A DNA stretch of 64,000 nucleotides from Pseudomonas fluorescens (GTDB lineage Bacteria > Pseudomonadota > Gammaproteobacteria > Pseudomonadales > Pseudomonadaceae), in contig NZ_LR134318.1 of the NCBI RefSeq assembly GCF_900636825.1, positions 2,513,501 through 2,577,500 of the forward strand, given 5' to 3'. Below the pieces are notes generated by a model. The model was not told the origin of the DNA, did no database searches, and saw nothing but the letters and a program-made list of their open reading frames with translations. The position numbers were made by a program, and so were the translations under genes. Position 1 is the first letter of the stretch, and each line of letters starts with the position of its first letter. This document shows, piece by piece, positions 17,372-25,565 of this stretch.

Positions 17372-18622
17372 TTATTTAGGGCTAATAAACAATATAGCTT
17401 TATCTATAAGGTCCCGCTGTCGCATCAGCTCCTCTATCGAAGCTGACGAGTCTAAGAATTTATTGGCATCTTGCAGTCCAGAAAAATTGCCCACTTCAGC
17501 CAAGTGAAAAATAACCGCCTGCCGAAAGAATTTTTGTATTTGGAAGCAATGAGGGGATGGATCGTCGATAGACTGACCCATATGTACATTTCGATTACGG
17601 TAGTCTTTTACATGCTCTAATATTTGTCGATGATACTCACGCTCTCCATAAAGGTAAGAGCAACGCGCAACGACTAGGTCCGTATTATTTTCACCAGGAG
17701 CCATTATTGACTCCAAAGCAGCCCACCCCCGCTGAACAGAGGAGTTTTTATCAGTCTCGTCAAATGCACGCACAAATCTTACGATGGCGTCCTTGATAAT
17801 GTGCGCATCCTTATGATGCTTGAGTGTATCTATTACAAACTCGAAGAAATTTATCGATTGGTTTATTTTTCCAACTGTCAGATTTAATGATCTTCGCTCA
17901 GTATAGTTAGAGTCATACCAAAAAATATTGCTATCACTTAGACTGCCATCCTTGTTGTGTAGCGTGTGCATTCCCCCTAAAGTCAGTTTATTGATAGGCG
18001 CTCTTCGAATTGCCTGCATCGAAATGGCAATCTCAAACGCAGGGTTTATATCTAGACAAAACACTCCCCTTATGAAATCCAATTCATGTAGCGCATGCTC
18101 TACACCATCCATAGGGTTTTTCGACTTGAATCTTACAACAATAGGACAATAGCTATCTGGAAGAGATGGAGATTCAAAATTCCAACGAGCGTTATATGCT
18201 TCTCGGGTTTTATATTTTTTTGGCAGCCCGCCTGGGTAACATTCCAGAGTCGTATCACCAAGCACTATCCTTCGCAGGGGAAAGCCCGCGGCTATCGATA
18301 TCGAAGTAACTAGCACGTGCTCCTTCGGTGCCTGCTTGTTATAAGATAACACTTCTGCCTTTAATGCCTTCAAAAAATCATCAGCCAATTTGCTCCCAGA
18401 TTTCACCCAGGAGTTTAAAGCTCGGTTATAAAATCGCTTAGCGGTGTGATAACTAAATGTTTTGTGAAAATCAATCATCGTAAAAAGAACGGAATCAAGT
18501 TCATGCATTTCGAAGCCATTGAAAGACACTTTACCTTCGGTGTCGATAGATGAGCAGGCCTTTAGGCGATCTAGGATGATTTGCGGCTTCAGTTTTTTGT
18601 TGGCCTTCCATTCGACTTTCAT
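17372..18622 (-). CDS. Apea-like HEPN protein, unknown function
   Basis: A 416-residue soluble protein. The C-terminal third resembles the Apea-type HEPN domain. It shows VQRGWAALESIMAPGENNTD, then LVVARCSYLYGEREYHRQIL, then VKDYRNRNVHMGQ with R342-N-R-N-V-H347, again R-x4-H. The N-terminal 250 residues are mixed alpha/beta and unrecognised; they may be a sensor or substrate domain. The ATG at 18622 (MKVEWKANKK) has GAGGAG five bases upstream and is preferred over an in-frame GTG two codons earlier. It lies 156 bp from the membrane-protein gene upstream on the same strand, so the two may be one transcript. A conflict or RNase role is inference from the motif. Confidence 0.68.
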   Translation of the reverse strand: MKVEWKANKKLKPQIILDRLKACSSIDTEGKVSFNGFEMHELDSVLFTMIDFHKTFSYHTAKRFYNRALNSWVKSGSKLADDFLKALKAEVLSYNKQAPKEHVLVTSISIAAGFPLRRIVLGDTTLECYPGGLPKKYKTREAYNARWNFESPSLPDSYCPIVVRFKSKNPMDGVEHALHELDFIRGVFCLDINPAFEIAISMQAIRRAPINKLTLGGMHTLHNKDGSLSDSNIFWYDSNYTERRSLNLTVGKINQSINFFEFVIDTLKHHKDAHIIKDAIVRFVRAFDETDKNSSVQRGWAALESIMAPGENNTDLVVARCSYLYGEREYHRQILEHVKDYRNRNVHMGQSIDDPSPHCFQIQKFFRQAVIFHLAEVGNFSGLQDANKFLDSSASIEELMRQRDLIDKAILFISPK

Positions 18623-18778
18623 ATCCACTCCTCAAATTCAACCATATTCTAACCCCGTTTACATCGCTCTGAATCGCCCCGGGTTCCCAGATACATCCAA
18701 GGTCGCCTTTTGGCCGGAAGCGGTCGCTCTAGCGTGGCCGCCTTAGGTCAGAAACGGCCCCCCGGATCACGAGTCTCA

Positions 18779-20143
18779 TCATCCTGACTTTTTGTCACCG
18801 ATCGTTTTTAATATCAATTCTAAAGGGCTTGAGAATGGAATTTCCTCTACAGCTCCTGATTTTGTGGATCGGAATAAGCTTTCCAGAACAAGCTTTCGAT
18901 CCTCCTCGGACTTCAATTTTCCTTCGTTCAACAAAGCTAGATACGTCTTTGTGAATGTAATTCTTTCTTCGGCCTCTAAGGCTAGATACGAATGAGTGTT
19001 GAATTGCCGAAGCGTTATTTTTATAATTATTCCTAGTAACGTTATTAAGAGCGCAGCACCTGCAAGATCTGCCACTGCAAGAGTTAGTTCGGAGCGCTTA
19101 ATCGTGGGCAGACTAACAGATGAGGCTGAGGAGATAAATGTGGGATCGTTCGATATAGGAGCGGATGATAGCGTGGGAAGTTTTTGAGCAAGCACACTAT
19201 CCTCTACGCGCTGCTGGTGAAACAAATTAGACAGTCCGACGGCGCCGCCAGCACCATAATAACTCAGCACAGAGCCAAACATTACTGCCATACTTAATAA
19301 GACGGCCAAAAACCATACAACCTTAAACGTCGAATGGCTGCGCTTACGGGCACTCCAATACTGAACAGAAGCATCTAAGTCTACTTGATCATGATAAGCA
19401 TTTTTTGCGGAGGCTAGGGTACTAGTAGCCTCAATCACGGCTGCGCGAGCAGAATCTCGCATTTTAATCAGGTAAGCTGAGTACCTTTTTCGTCGTCTTG
19501 AATAAGCTGCGGTTAGTGAGTTTGCAAGATCATCTATGTCCGATTTCATAGATGACGTAGAGTCGATAATGTCCGTGACATAGTTATTTACAGCATCGGT
19601 CGCTAAATCCGCATGAGAAACAAAACGCTCTAAAGTTTCCCGCATTACCGACGACCGAGCATCAAGAGCTATAGAGGAAAATCCTTTGAGCGAAATGGCA
19701 ATTTGGATGGCTACCGACCTCTCAAATGACAAGCGATCATTCTGTGCAAAGCTACTAATCCGGCCATCCCGATGAATTGCATTTCTTGTGTGGCCATTCA
19801 AATAAATAATTGTAAGCGCTGCTGTTATGTCACCATATTCTTGTCTAGTCTTTGAGATAAGATACCCCTCATCACTGTCGTGCAAGATGAACGGCATCTT
19901 TTCGCTTCCCAATCTAATTTCTCGCCGCGCTGAATTTATGACTCCTGTTTCAACCTCATGAATTGGATTCAAAAAGTAAACTTCAAGTATTGCCTTTCCT
20001 TCCTCTCTGTATGGATCTGGTAACTTGGCGAGCCATTTCCAATGCTTAACCTGCAAAGCTAGGTAAGCGCTAAGTTCGTCATAACTCTTAAAAGTTTTCT
20101 TTTCGCCGTTTAGGCGTAGGGAATATTCTTGCACGTCTGACAT
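18779..20143 (-). CDS. Two-TM membrane protein (possibly DUF6161-like), unknown function
   Basis: A 454-residue protein. The N-terminal 170 residues are soluble alpha/beta, and a long helical, probably coiled-coil stretch follows (residues about 175-265, TDIIDSTSSMKSDIDDLANS onward). Two membrane segments come next, FKVVWFLAVLLSMAVMFGSV and ALLITLLGIIIKITL, with a roughly 65-residue loop between them. The cytoplasmic tail is conserved-looking (SYLALEAEERITFTKTYLAL, then SEEDRKLVLESLF). The tail resembles families annotated DUF6161, from memory and not checked. A very strong AAGGAGGAGAGC precedes the ATG. It lies upstream of the Apea/HEPN gene on the same strand; a membrane partner next to a HEPN effector is a layout seen in defence modules, but the link is speculative. 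Confidence 0.65.
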   Translation of the reverse strand: MSDVQEYSLRLNGEKKTFKSYDELSAYLALQVKHWKWLAKLPDPYREEGKAILEVYFLNPIHEVETGVINSARREIRLGSEKMPFILHDSDEGYLISKTRQEYGDITAALTIIYLNGHTRNAIHRDGRISSFAQNDRLSFERSVAIQIAISLKGFSSIALDARSSVMRETLERFVSHADLATDAVNNYVTDIIDSTSSMKSDIDDLANSLTAAYSRRRKRYSAYLIKMRDSARAAVIEATSTLASAKNAYHDQVDLDASVQYWSARKRSHSTFKVVWFLAVLLSMAVMFGSVLSYYGAGGAVGLSNLFHQQRVEDSVLAQKLPTLSSAPISNDPTFISSASSVSLPTIKRSELTLAVADLAGAALLITLLGIIIKITLRQFNTHSYLALEAEERITFTKTYLALLNEGKLKSEEDRKLVLESLFRSTKSGAVEEIPFSSPLELILKTIGDKKSG

Positions 20144-20650
20144 GCTCTCCTCCTTGGATGATTGAAATGAGTAAATCTTATAGCGCGAAAGAGCAAATGT
20201 TTACCACATACGTGTTTTTATTTTAGCGTTATGCACCCGCTGAGGCATTGAGAATGGCGCTTCAGACGTGTGTCAATAATGCGTTGCAGTGCGGCTTTTC
20301 GGCCGGAAAATACACACATGGATCGTCAGACTCTGGGCGCTAAATTTAGCTTGTGAACGTCCGCTAATGGCCGAAAGCAGTCACCTTTAACGTGCCTTAT
20401 TCCGACTTGCAAGCATGTGTTTGAATCCCTGTACCGCAGTCATCAATTGGCACCGGCATGACGACCATTCACTTGAATCGATGGAAACCCTGTGGTGATT
20501 ACGGCGCCACAACCACATGTGTCGCCAACACGTGCGGAGACATAATGCGGGGTGTTCGATAAACATTGCTGTTTAAAAAGACATCTCCAGACACTCACTC
20601 AGGCTACACATCCTTGCGCCTTTGCCTACAGCTACGCCAGAATCCGCCGG
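20144..20650. other. Right junction of the AT-rich insert
   Basis: No gene seen. It contains two copies of the degenerate repeat: GCGGCTTTTCGGCCGG near 20291 and TGTGAACGTCCGCTAATGGC followed by CGAAAGCAGTCAC at 20352-20384. Composition returns to GC-rich by about 20.6 kb. Confidence 0.45.
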
Positions 20651-20886
20651 CTTGTGCGTCTTGGGGGTGGGTTCTATTGTGGTTCGGTCGCTGACTGTTT
20701 CAGTGATCGGGTTTAGCAGCCCGGGTTATCTCTAGACGCACAAAGCCTGTTGCCGTTATGGCGGCTTTGCGTGGGGCACTTCGGTGCGCCGGGTTCTAGA
20801 GTCCTGGTCTGCTAACCCGCGTACAGCCGCCACCTCCTTTGTTAGCAGCGAACGGTGGCAGCTTCTCCACTCTAGAGACTTCAATC
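20651..20886 (+). promoter_or_regulatory. Structured 5' leader upstream of the DUF6124-type gene
   Basis: A foldable leader. CGGGTTTAGCAG (20708-20719) pairs with CTGCTAACCCG (20809-20819), one bulge. CTCTAGA (20730-20736) pairs with TCTAGAG (20795-20801) in the same long stem. Inside are CAAAGCC/GGCTTTG (20741/20763) and a GCAC-TTCG-GTGC tetraloop hairpin (about 20777-20788). A further stem pairs GCCGCCACC (about 20826) with GGTGGCAGC (about 20854) just before the gene. CCTCCTTT in its loop is complementary to a ribosome-binding site, while the gene itself has only a weak one. I recall similar leaders before related small genes in Pseudomonas but cannot name an Rfam family. Confidence 0.55.
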
Positions 20887-21246
20887 ATGGTCAAACCAAC
20901 CCCCAACCCGCCAGAATCCAACCCCACATCCCCCTACGAATCCCTCGACTCAAAAAAACTCCATGAAGCCGCCGACCGCGCGCTGAGCCATTACCTCTGT
21001 CCCCCCGGCTCCACGCCGCCGCCACGGAGATCCCGTGGGATGTATGCCGTCACCGCGGACAATAAAAACGAAGAACTGCTAAACGACGCCAGCGAGACGC
21101 TCGCTTCGGCGAAGGCGATTGCTCAGGACTTTGCGGGCCAGTTGCCGGCGACACAGCGGCGGACGGTGTTGGGGATTGTGCAGTTGATCATGCTTGGCGA
21201 GTTGGCGGTGAATCGGGCGTTGGATAATTTGGAGTTGCCGGGGTGA
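20887..21246 (+). CDS. DUF6124-type small protein
   Basis: A 119-residue cytoplasmic protein of a Pseudomonas-specific family that I recall as DUF6124. It has a proline-rich N terminus (MVKPTPNPPESNPTSPYESL), a conserved-looking KKLHEAADRALSHYL, and a helical C terminus with ASETLASAKAIAQDFAGQLP and VNRALDNLEL. The function is unknown; the family is short, multi-copy and often annotated next to stress or secretion genes. The ATG at 20887 is preceded by a long structured leader and only a weak purine stretch, suggesting RNA-level control. The C-terminal codons are GC-rich and typical of the host. Confidence 0.75.
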   Translation: MVKPTPNPPESNPTSPYESLDSKKLHEAADRALSHYLCPPGSTPPPRRSRGMYAVTADNKNEELLNDASETLASAKAIAQDFAGQLPATQRRTVLGIVQLIMLGELAVNRALDNLELPG

Positions 21247-21291
21247 GGGCGGGCGTCGGTTGCACCTGGTTATTGATTGGGTGTGAGTGAG

Positions 21292-21324
21292 GACGCTTTC
21301 GCGAGCAGGCTCGCTCCCACAGGG
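21292..21324 (-). repeat. Single REP, family B (inverted)
   Basis: CGCGAGCAGGCTCGCTCCCA followed by CAGGG, the reverse orientation of the B family. It is the first REP after the REP-free stretch starting at 13.8 kb. Confidence 0.8.
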
Positions 21325-21573
21325 TTTCAGGTCAGTCACGGACATCGTGTTCGGCGCTGGGCCCGTGGGAGCGGGTCGACTCTTGTCCTGCGCCGTCTTC
21401 ATTTGGTAATTGAGACGCCCCAGGACATTTTTGAGTCCATCGGGTAACCGTCATGTCAATGAACCGCTCACCAATGGTGTCGACGGGATATTCAGGCATC
21501 GGGCCGAAAGAATTGAGGCATAAGCTGATAACCCACCGCCCTCACAGGCGATGGGTTCACCGCATAACGCAAA

Positions 21574-22143
21574 TCAGATATTCGGCGTGTAAGAAAAACC
21601 CTGCGAAGCTTCAGCATCGGAGAATGGCGTAACGCGAGTTTTCTGGTTGAACAGGCCATTAACGACCGAGCCCGGGAACATTTCGATGGAGTTGTTGAAC
21701 AGTTCAACGTTGCGGTTGTAGATGGTGATCGCAGCGCCGACGTTCTCTTGTTGTTCGGCGATTTCACGCATCATGTTGTTCGCGGCTTCGGATGCTTTCA
21801 GCTCAGGGTAGGCTTCGAAAGCGATGCGCAAGCCACCCATCAGCTCTCTCGATGCGGTTTCAACGGTCGCGAGGGCACTGCCGTTCGCCCCAGCGGGGAG
21901 GGCGTTGATGGCGCTGCGAAGGCCGGTGATTTTTTCGAGGAGGCTGGCCTCAAACACCATGAAGTCTGCGAGCACTTTTTGCAGTTGATCAAGCACTTTT
22001 GTTTTCTGGCGTTCGTAAACGAGTACGTCTGACCAGGCACGCTGTACTCGGTTGTGTCCCCCGATAATGCCGTTGTAGATGCTGAAGCCGGCGATGATTA
22101 TGACGACCGCTATAACAGCGGAGAGGATGAGTGCAATGTCCAT
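21574..22143 (-). CDS. LemA family protein
   Basis: A 189-residue LemA protein. One N-terminal membrane anchor (ALILSAVIAVVIIIAGFSIY) is followed by the long antiparallel helices of the family (GGHNRVQRAWSDVLVYERQK, VLADFMVFEASLLEKITGLR, AYPELKASEAANNMMREI, ITIYNRNVELFNN). The C terminus PFSDAEASQGFSYTPNI differs somewhat from the usual FEA..A. The biochemical role of LemA proteins is not established. It lies 3 bp downstream of the DUF3137-type gene on the same strand, and LemA/DUF3137 pairs are common, so the two probably act together at the inner membrane. Confidence 0.9.
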   Translation of the reverse strand: MDIALILSAVIAVVIIIAGFSIYNGIIGGHNRVQRAWSDVLVYERQKTKVLDQLQKVLADFMVFEASLLEKITGLRSAINALPAGANGSALATVETASRELMGGLRIAFEAYPELKASEAANNMMREIAEQQENVGAAITIYNRNVELFNNSIEMFPGSVVNGLFNQKTRVTPFSDAEASQGFSYTPNI

Positions 22144-22146
22144 GGC

Positions 22147-23256
22147 TTACTTCTCTGTGCGTTTTTTAGGGGGAGTGGCGGTAAAGGCAAAGTTGTCATC
22201 GTGCAGCTCACTGAGTTCATGGCTCCATTGGAGCGCCGACATCAGGCGCGGCAGTTCGACACCAGCATCAATTTCTGCGTAAAACTCGTTGGGTGAGGCC
22301 AGCGAATACTCAGTACCGAAAGCAAACAAGTCGTTGCTCGCGAAGCTGAGGCAGAGCTTGCCATTGTCGGAGAACTCCAGGTTCGGACGATGGAGTATGT
22401 TGAATAGCTTCAGCAAGTGCAGCACTGTCGAAGGTTTGATGAATTTCGCACAGCTGATTTCGCTGGCACCCGTCAAACAGAACGCTTTATTGAAATCTGG
22501 AGAAGCCGTGTCCATGGGGCACGGATAGTCGTTCGCTGAGTGCTCATCCGATCTAACCGATATCCCGCTGACCCATGGAAAGTCGATGACCAGACTGTAC
22601 CGGTCGTAGTGGTCATACACCACGCGAGTCTCCGTTCTGGTTTTTCCATCTTTGTCGGTCACCGTGGTGTGCACCGTCCGTCTATTGACGTAGTGCAATC
22701 GGCGGTAGTTGTAAGGGATTTCGCGCAACGTGCCGGTAAAAACACCCTGTATCGACTCGACCAACTCTCTGCTGTAGTTGCCCCGGCTGTAGTCACCGAA
22801 TTGCGCATCCAGCTTATTGAGGGTCCGGTCCGAGTCTTCTTCGAGAAACATCAATCCGTTGTGGAAGTACGATGAGAGTCGAGCGATTTTGCTACTAAGC
22901 GAAGGCAAACGATCAGCTTTGGATTTCATCCATACCAGACTTCCAATGGCAATCGCGATACCCACTAACCCAACGGCTATGCCGAGCATGATGGGATCAA
23001 TTTGCAGCTGGTAAAAAATAACAGCGACAGTGTAGGTGTTGGCAAACCAACAAAGCGCAAAAGCGCCTGCAATCACTGACAGGCCGGTGCCGAATAACCA
23101 CCATGCGCGTGTGAAGTTGAATTTGAGCGAGCCATTGTATGAGACGAACCCATGGATCACGTTGAGTAAGTCGGCCTGGGACTGTGCACTGTCAATACTG
23201 GCTTCGCTCACCGCCAGCAACTTACCTAGTTTCGCGTTTTGCGATGTGTTGGGCAT
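22147..23256 (-). CDS. DUF3137-like inner-membrane protein
   Basis: A 369-residue protein with two adjacent membrane segments (about residues 52-75, AWWLFGTGLSVIAGAFALCW, and about 85-112, IMLGIAVGLVGIAIAIGSLV). A large cytoplasmic domain follows, containing the DUF3137-type YNYRRLHYVNRRTVHTTVTD and YDRYSLVIDFPWVSGISVRS. The C-terminal part ends in a basic tail. The ATG at 23256 (MPNTSQNAKLG) is chosen because the open frame upstream runs through repeat sequence. It is the first gene of a two-gene operon with lemA. The molecular function is unknown. Confidence 0.8.
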   Translation of the reverse strand: MPNTSQNAKLGKLLAVSEASIDSAQSQADLLNVIHGFVSYNGSLKFNFTRAWWLFGTGLSVIAGAFALCWFANTYTVAVIFYQLQIDPIMLGIAVGLVGIAIAIGSLVWMKSKADRLPSLSSKIARLSSYFHNGLMFLEEDSDRTLNKLDAQFGDYSRGNYSRELVESIQGVFTGTLREIPYNYRRLHYVNRRTVHTTVTDKDGKTRTETRVVYDHYDRYSLVIDFPWVSGISVRSDEHSANDYPCPMDTASPDFNKAFCLTGASEISCAKFIKPSTVLHLLKLFNILHRPNLEFSDNGKLCLSFASNDLFAFGTEYSLASPNEFYAEIDAGVELPRLMSALQWSHELSELHDDNFAFTATPPKKRTEK

Positions 23257-23447
23257 GTCAGGTATCCATTGATCCAGAGATGCCTGCTGCGGGAGCAATG
23301 GCCCGGATGGAGCATTTGGTTCTATACATAATCTGTCGGAAATTCGGAAAAGAAGAGGACGATACCATTGTCTGGCAATGATGGCTTCTGGCCTCTGCTC
23401 AAGAAATAGCTGATGACATATGCAGCTTGTTTCTCTGCCTGACACAC

Positions 23448-23478
23448 CGCTATCGCCAGCAGGGCTGGCTCCCACAGG
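23448..23478 (-). repeat. Single REP, family B (inverted)
   Basis: CGCTATCGCCAGCAGGGCTG followed by GCTCCCACAGG, the reverse orientation. Confidence 0.8.
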
Positions 23479-23536
23479 GGGGTGTGTTGGTCATGGGGTT
23501 GTGTTGATCATAGGTATTGTGTGGACGCTGACCATT

Positions 23537-23620
23537 GTAGGAGCTGCCGCAGGCTGCGATTTTTTGATTTTGTTTTTTGAAGGGCAGGGTCAAAAGATCG
23601 CAGCCTTCGGCAGCTCCTAC
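23537..23620. repeat. REPIN, family A, overlapping the hxcV stop
   Basis: An inverted pair of family A REPs. The right-hand head (minus-strand GTAGGAG) contains the TAG that ends hxcV at 23617-23619, so the repeat supplies the stop codon. The left arm has one change (GATTTTTTGA). Confidence 0.9.
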
Positions 23621-23991
23621 ATTGGGCGGCTGAGCAGGGTTTCCAGTTTGGCGAGTGGCGGGGCGTCTTGGTTGCGGTCGAAGACCTGGATGGCGATTTT
23701 GAGCAGGCGGCCATTTTCGGCTGGGCCAATTTGCTGTTCGCAGCGCAGCAATAGCCGGCCTTGGTCGCAATCGATAGCCTTCATCCCCACCGGCAATTTC
23801 CCCTCCAACCGCAACTCCGCCATCCGACTCTGCGCCGCGATCAGCGCAACCGAGCGGTCCCGCAAAAGCCCGCTGCTCTGCGTCATCAACCCCGCCACGC
23901 GCACGGCGGCCGACATCGCCACGGCGATGATCGCCAGCGCCACCAGCACTTCAATCAAGGTAAACCCGGCTTCTCGAGAACGCGCACGCAT
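23617..23991 (-). CDS. hxcV: Type II secretion minor pseudopilin, GspI/HxcV
   Basis: A 124-residue minor pseudopilin starting MRARSREAG/FTLIEVLVALAIIAVAMSAA, with cleavage after the glycine and glutamate at +5. The GspI signature is seen in RVAGLMTQSSGLLRDRSVALIAAQSRMAELRLEGKLP. In the family GspI nucleates the pseudopilus tip with J and K. The last codons LLSRPM run straight into a REP whose head provides the TAG stop, so the natural C terminus may have been altered by REP insertion. It is divergent from hxcT (147 bp between starts), as I recall for P. aeruginosa. Confidence 0.9.
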   Translation of the reverse strand: MRARSREAGFTLIEVLVALAIIAVAMSAAVRVAGLMTQSSGLLRDRSVALIAAQSRMAELRLEGKLPVGMKAIDCDQGRLLLRCEQQIGPAENGRLLKIAIQVFDRNQDAPPLAKLETLLSRPM

Positions 23992-24138
23992 GAAGGGCTC
24001 AATGCAAGAACACAGCCTTCGACGCTAACCCGCGTGCTTGACGGCTTGACGACGAAAACTCCCGAGGATTTTCAACATCCCTGACATATCTTCTTGCAAC
24101 ACTGCGCGTCGAATCGAATCTAGCCAGGGAATGTCGAG

Positions 24139-24597
24139 ATGGATATCGCTCCGTGCACACCGCTACAACAATCGCCGCGCAAGCCCCATGGGCAGCAGGG
24201 TTTTACCCTGATCGAGATCATGGTGGTGGTGGTGATTCTCGGAATTCTGGCGGCGATGGTGGTGCCGAAGGTGCTTGACCGCCCGGATCAGGCGCGGGCG
24301 ACGGCGGCGAAGCAGGACATTGGCGGTTTGATGCAGGCGTTGAAGTTGTATCGCCTCGATCACGGTACTTATCCGTCGATGAATCAGGGTTTGAAAGTGC
24401 TGGTCGAGCGTCCAGCGGATGCGAAGAACAGTAACTGGCGTTCGTATCTGGAGCGTTTGCCGAACGACCCGTGGGGCCGGCCTTATCAATATCTCAATCC
24501 AGGTGCCAACGGCGAGATCGACATCTTTTCCCTCGGCGCCGATGGTCAGCCTGACGGCGACGGCGTGAATGCCGATATCGGTTCCTGGCAGTTGTAA
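24139..24597 (+). CDS. hxcT: Type II secretion major pseudopilin, GspG/HxcT
   Basis: A 152-residue major pseudopilin, the subunit that builds the pseudopilus piston. A longish leader ends at HGQQG/FTLIEIMVVVVILGILAAMV. It is followed by VPKVLDRPDQARATAAKQDI and the GspG C-terminal pattern: LDHGTYPSMNQGLKVLVERP, LPNDPWGRPYQYLNPG and IDIFSLGADGQPDGDG, which carries the calcium-site residues. It is the first gene of hxcT-X-Y-Z-Q, with hxcR-S after a REPIN-filled gap. Confidence 0.95.
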   Translation: MDIAPCTPLQQSPRKPHGQQGFTLIEIMVVVVILGILAAMVVPKVLDRPDQARATAAKQDIGGLMQALKLYRLDHGTYPSMNQGLKVLVERPADAKNSNWRSYLERLPNDPWGRPYQYLNPGANGEIDIFSLGADGQPDGDGVNADIGSWQL

Positions 24598-24605
24598 GGC
24601 CGGCC

Positions 24606-25565
24606 ATGGACAGTCGTTCGCCGCACCGGGCGAAGCAACGAGGCATGGCGATCATCAGCGCGTTGCTGATCGCGGCGGTGGTGGCGGTGATTGCCGCTGG
24701 CATGCTCACGCGTCAGAGCGTAGCCACGCGCAGTCTTGAAGCCGATCAGCAGCGTGTGCAGGGGCGCTGGGTGGTGCAGGGTGGGGTCGAAGTCACTCGG
24801 CAATTATTGTGGGATGCGCGTCAGCGTGATCCGTTGACCCGACTCGATCAGCCGTGGGCGCAGCGCTTGAATGCGCAGGGTTTTGAAGGGCGGCTGGAGG
24901 ATGAACAGGGCAAGTTCAACCTGCGCACGCTGGTGGCCAACGAGCGCATTGATGAAGCTCAGGTTCAGGCTTTTCAGCGCCTGTGTGAGTTGATCGGCGT
25001 CAATGCCGCTGTGAGCCAGCGCATCACTCAGCGAGTCATTGCCTCCTATCCGCGATTGTTGAATCCGCAGATTGCCGAGAGCAGCAAGCCGGGTTTCAAC
25101 AGTGGTCGCGCCACCTCGCCTGATGCTTCGCACAAACCGCAAAACCCTAGCGTACCGATGCTGCGCAGCCTCAAAGATTTGCGCAGCGTGGATGGTGTGA
25201 ATGACGCGGTCATCGGCAAATTGGCCCCGTACGTGACGGTGATTCCGGCAATGACGTGGCTCAACGGCAATACCGCAACGGCGCCCGTGTTGGCCGCGTA
25301 TGTGCCGGGGCTGGAGTTGGAACGTGCGCAGGCGTTGATCAATGAGCGCGACGCCGGGCGCTGGTTTATCAACCGGGGCGATTTTGTTAATCGCTTGCGC
25401 ATGCCGCAACTGGAGCTGACCAGCGTCAAGGTCGGCATCACCAGCGATTGGTTTCGCCTGCGAGGCGAGGCGCGGCGTGATCAGCGTCGGGTCAGTGTCG
25501 AGGCGTTGCTGCATCGCAGTCAGGATCGCTTGCCGCAGGTGATCTGGTCGCGGGTGGGCGCATGA
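24606..25565 (+). CDS. hxcX: Type II secretion minor pseudopilin, GspK/HxcX
   Basis: A 319-residue protein. The N terminus QRG/MAIISALLIAAVVAVIAAGM is a GspK-type pseudopilin segment, which naturally lacks the +5 glutamate. The large alpha domain includes NLRTLVANERIDEAQVQAFQ, LRSLKDLRSVDGVNDAVIGK and AYVPGLELERAQALINERD. GspK caps the pseudopilus tip with I and J. It follows hxcT by 8 bp and its stop overlaps the hxcY ATG. Confidence 0.92.
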   Translation: MDSRSPHRAKQRGMAIISALLIAAVVAVIAAGMLTRQSVATRSLEADQQRVQGRWVVQGGVEVTRQLLWDARQRDPLTRLDQPWAQRLNAQGFEGRLEDEQGKFNLRTLVANERIDEAQVQAFQRLCELIGVNAAVSQRITQRVIASYPRLLNPQIAESSKPGFNSGRATSPDASHKPQNPSVPMLRSLKDLRSVDGVNDAVIGKLAPYVTVIPAMTWLNGNTATAPVLAAYVPGLELERAQALINERDAGRWFINRGDFVNRLRMPQLELTSVKVGITSDWFRLRGEARRDQRRVSVEALLHRSQDRLPQVIWSRVGA

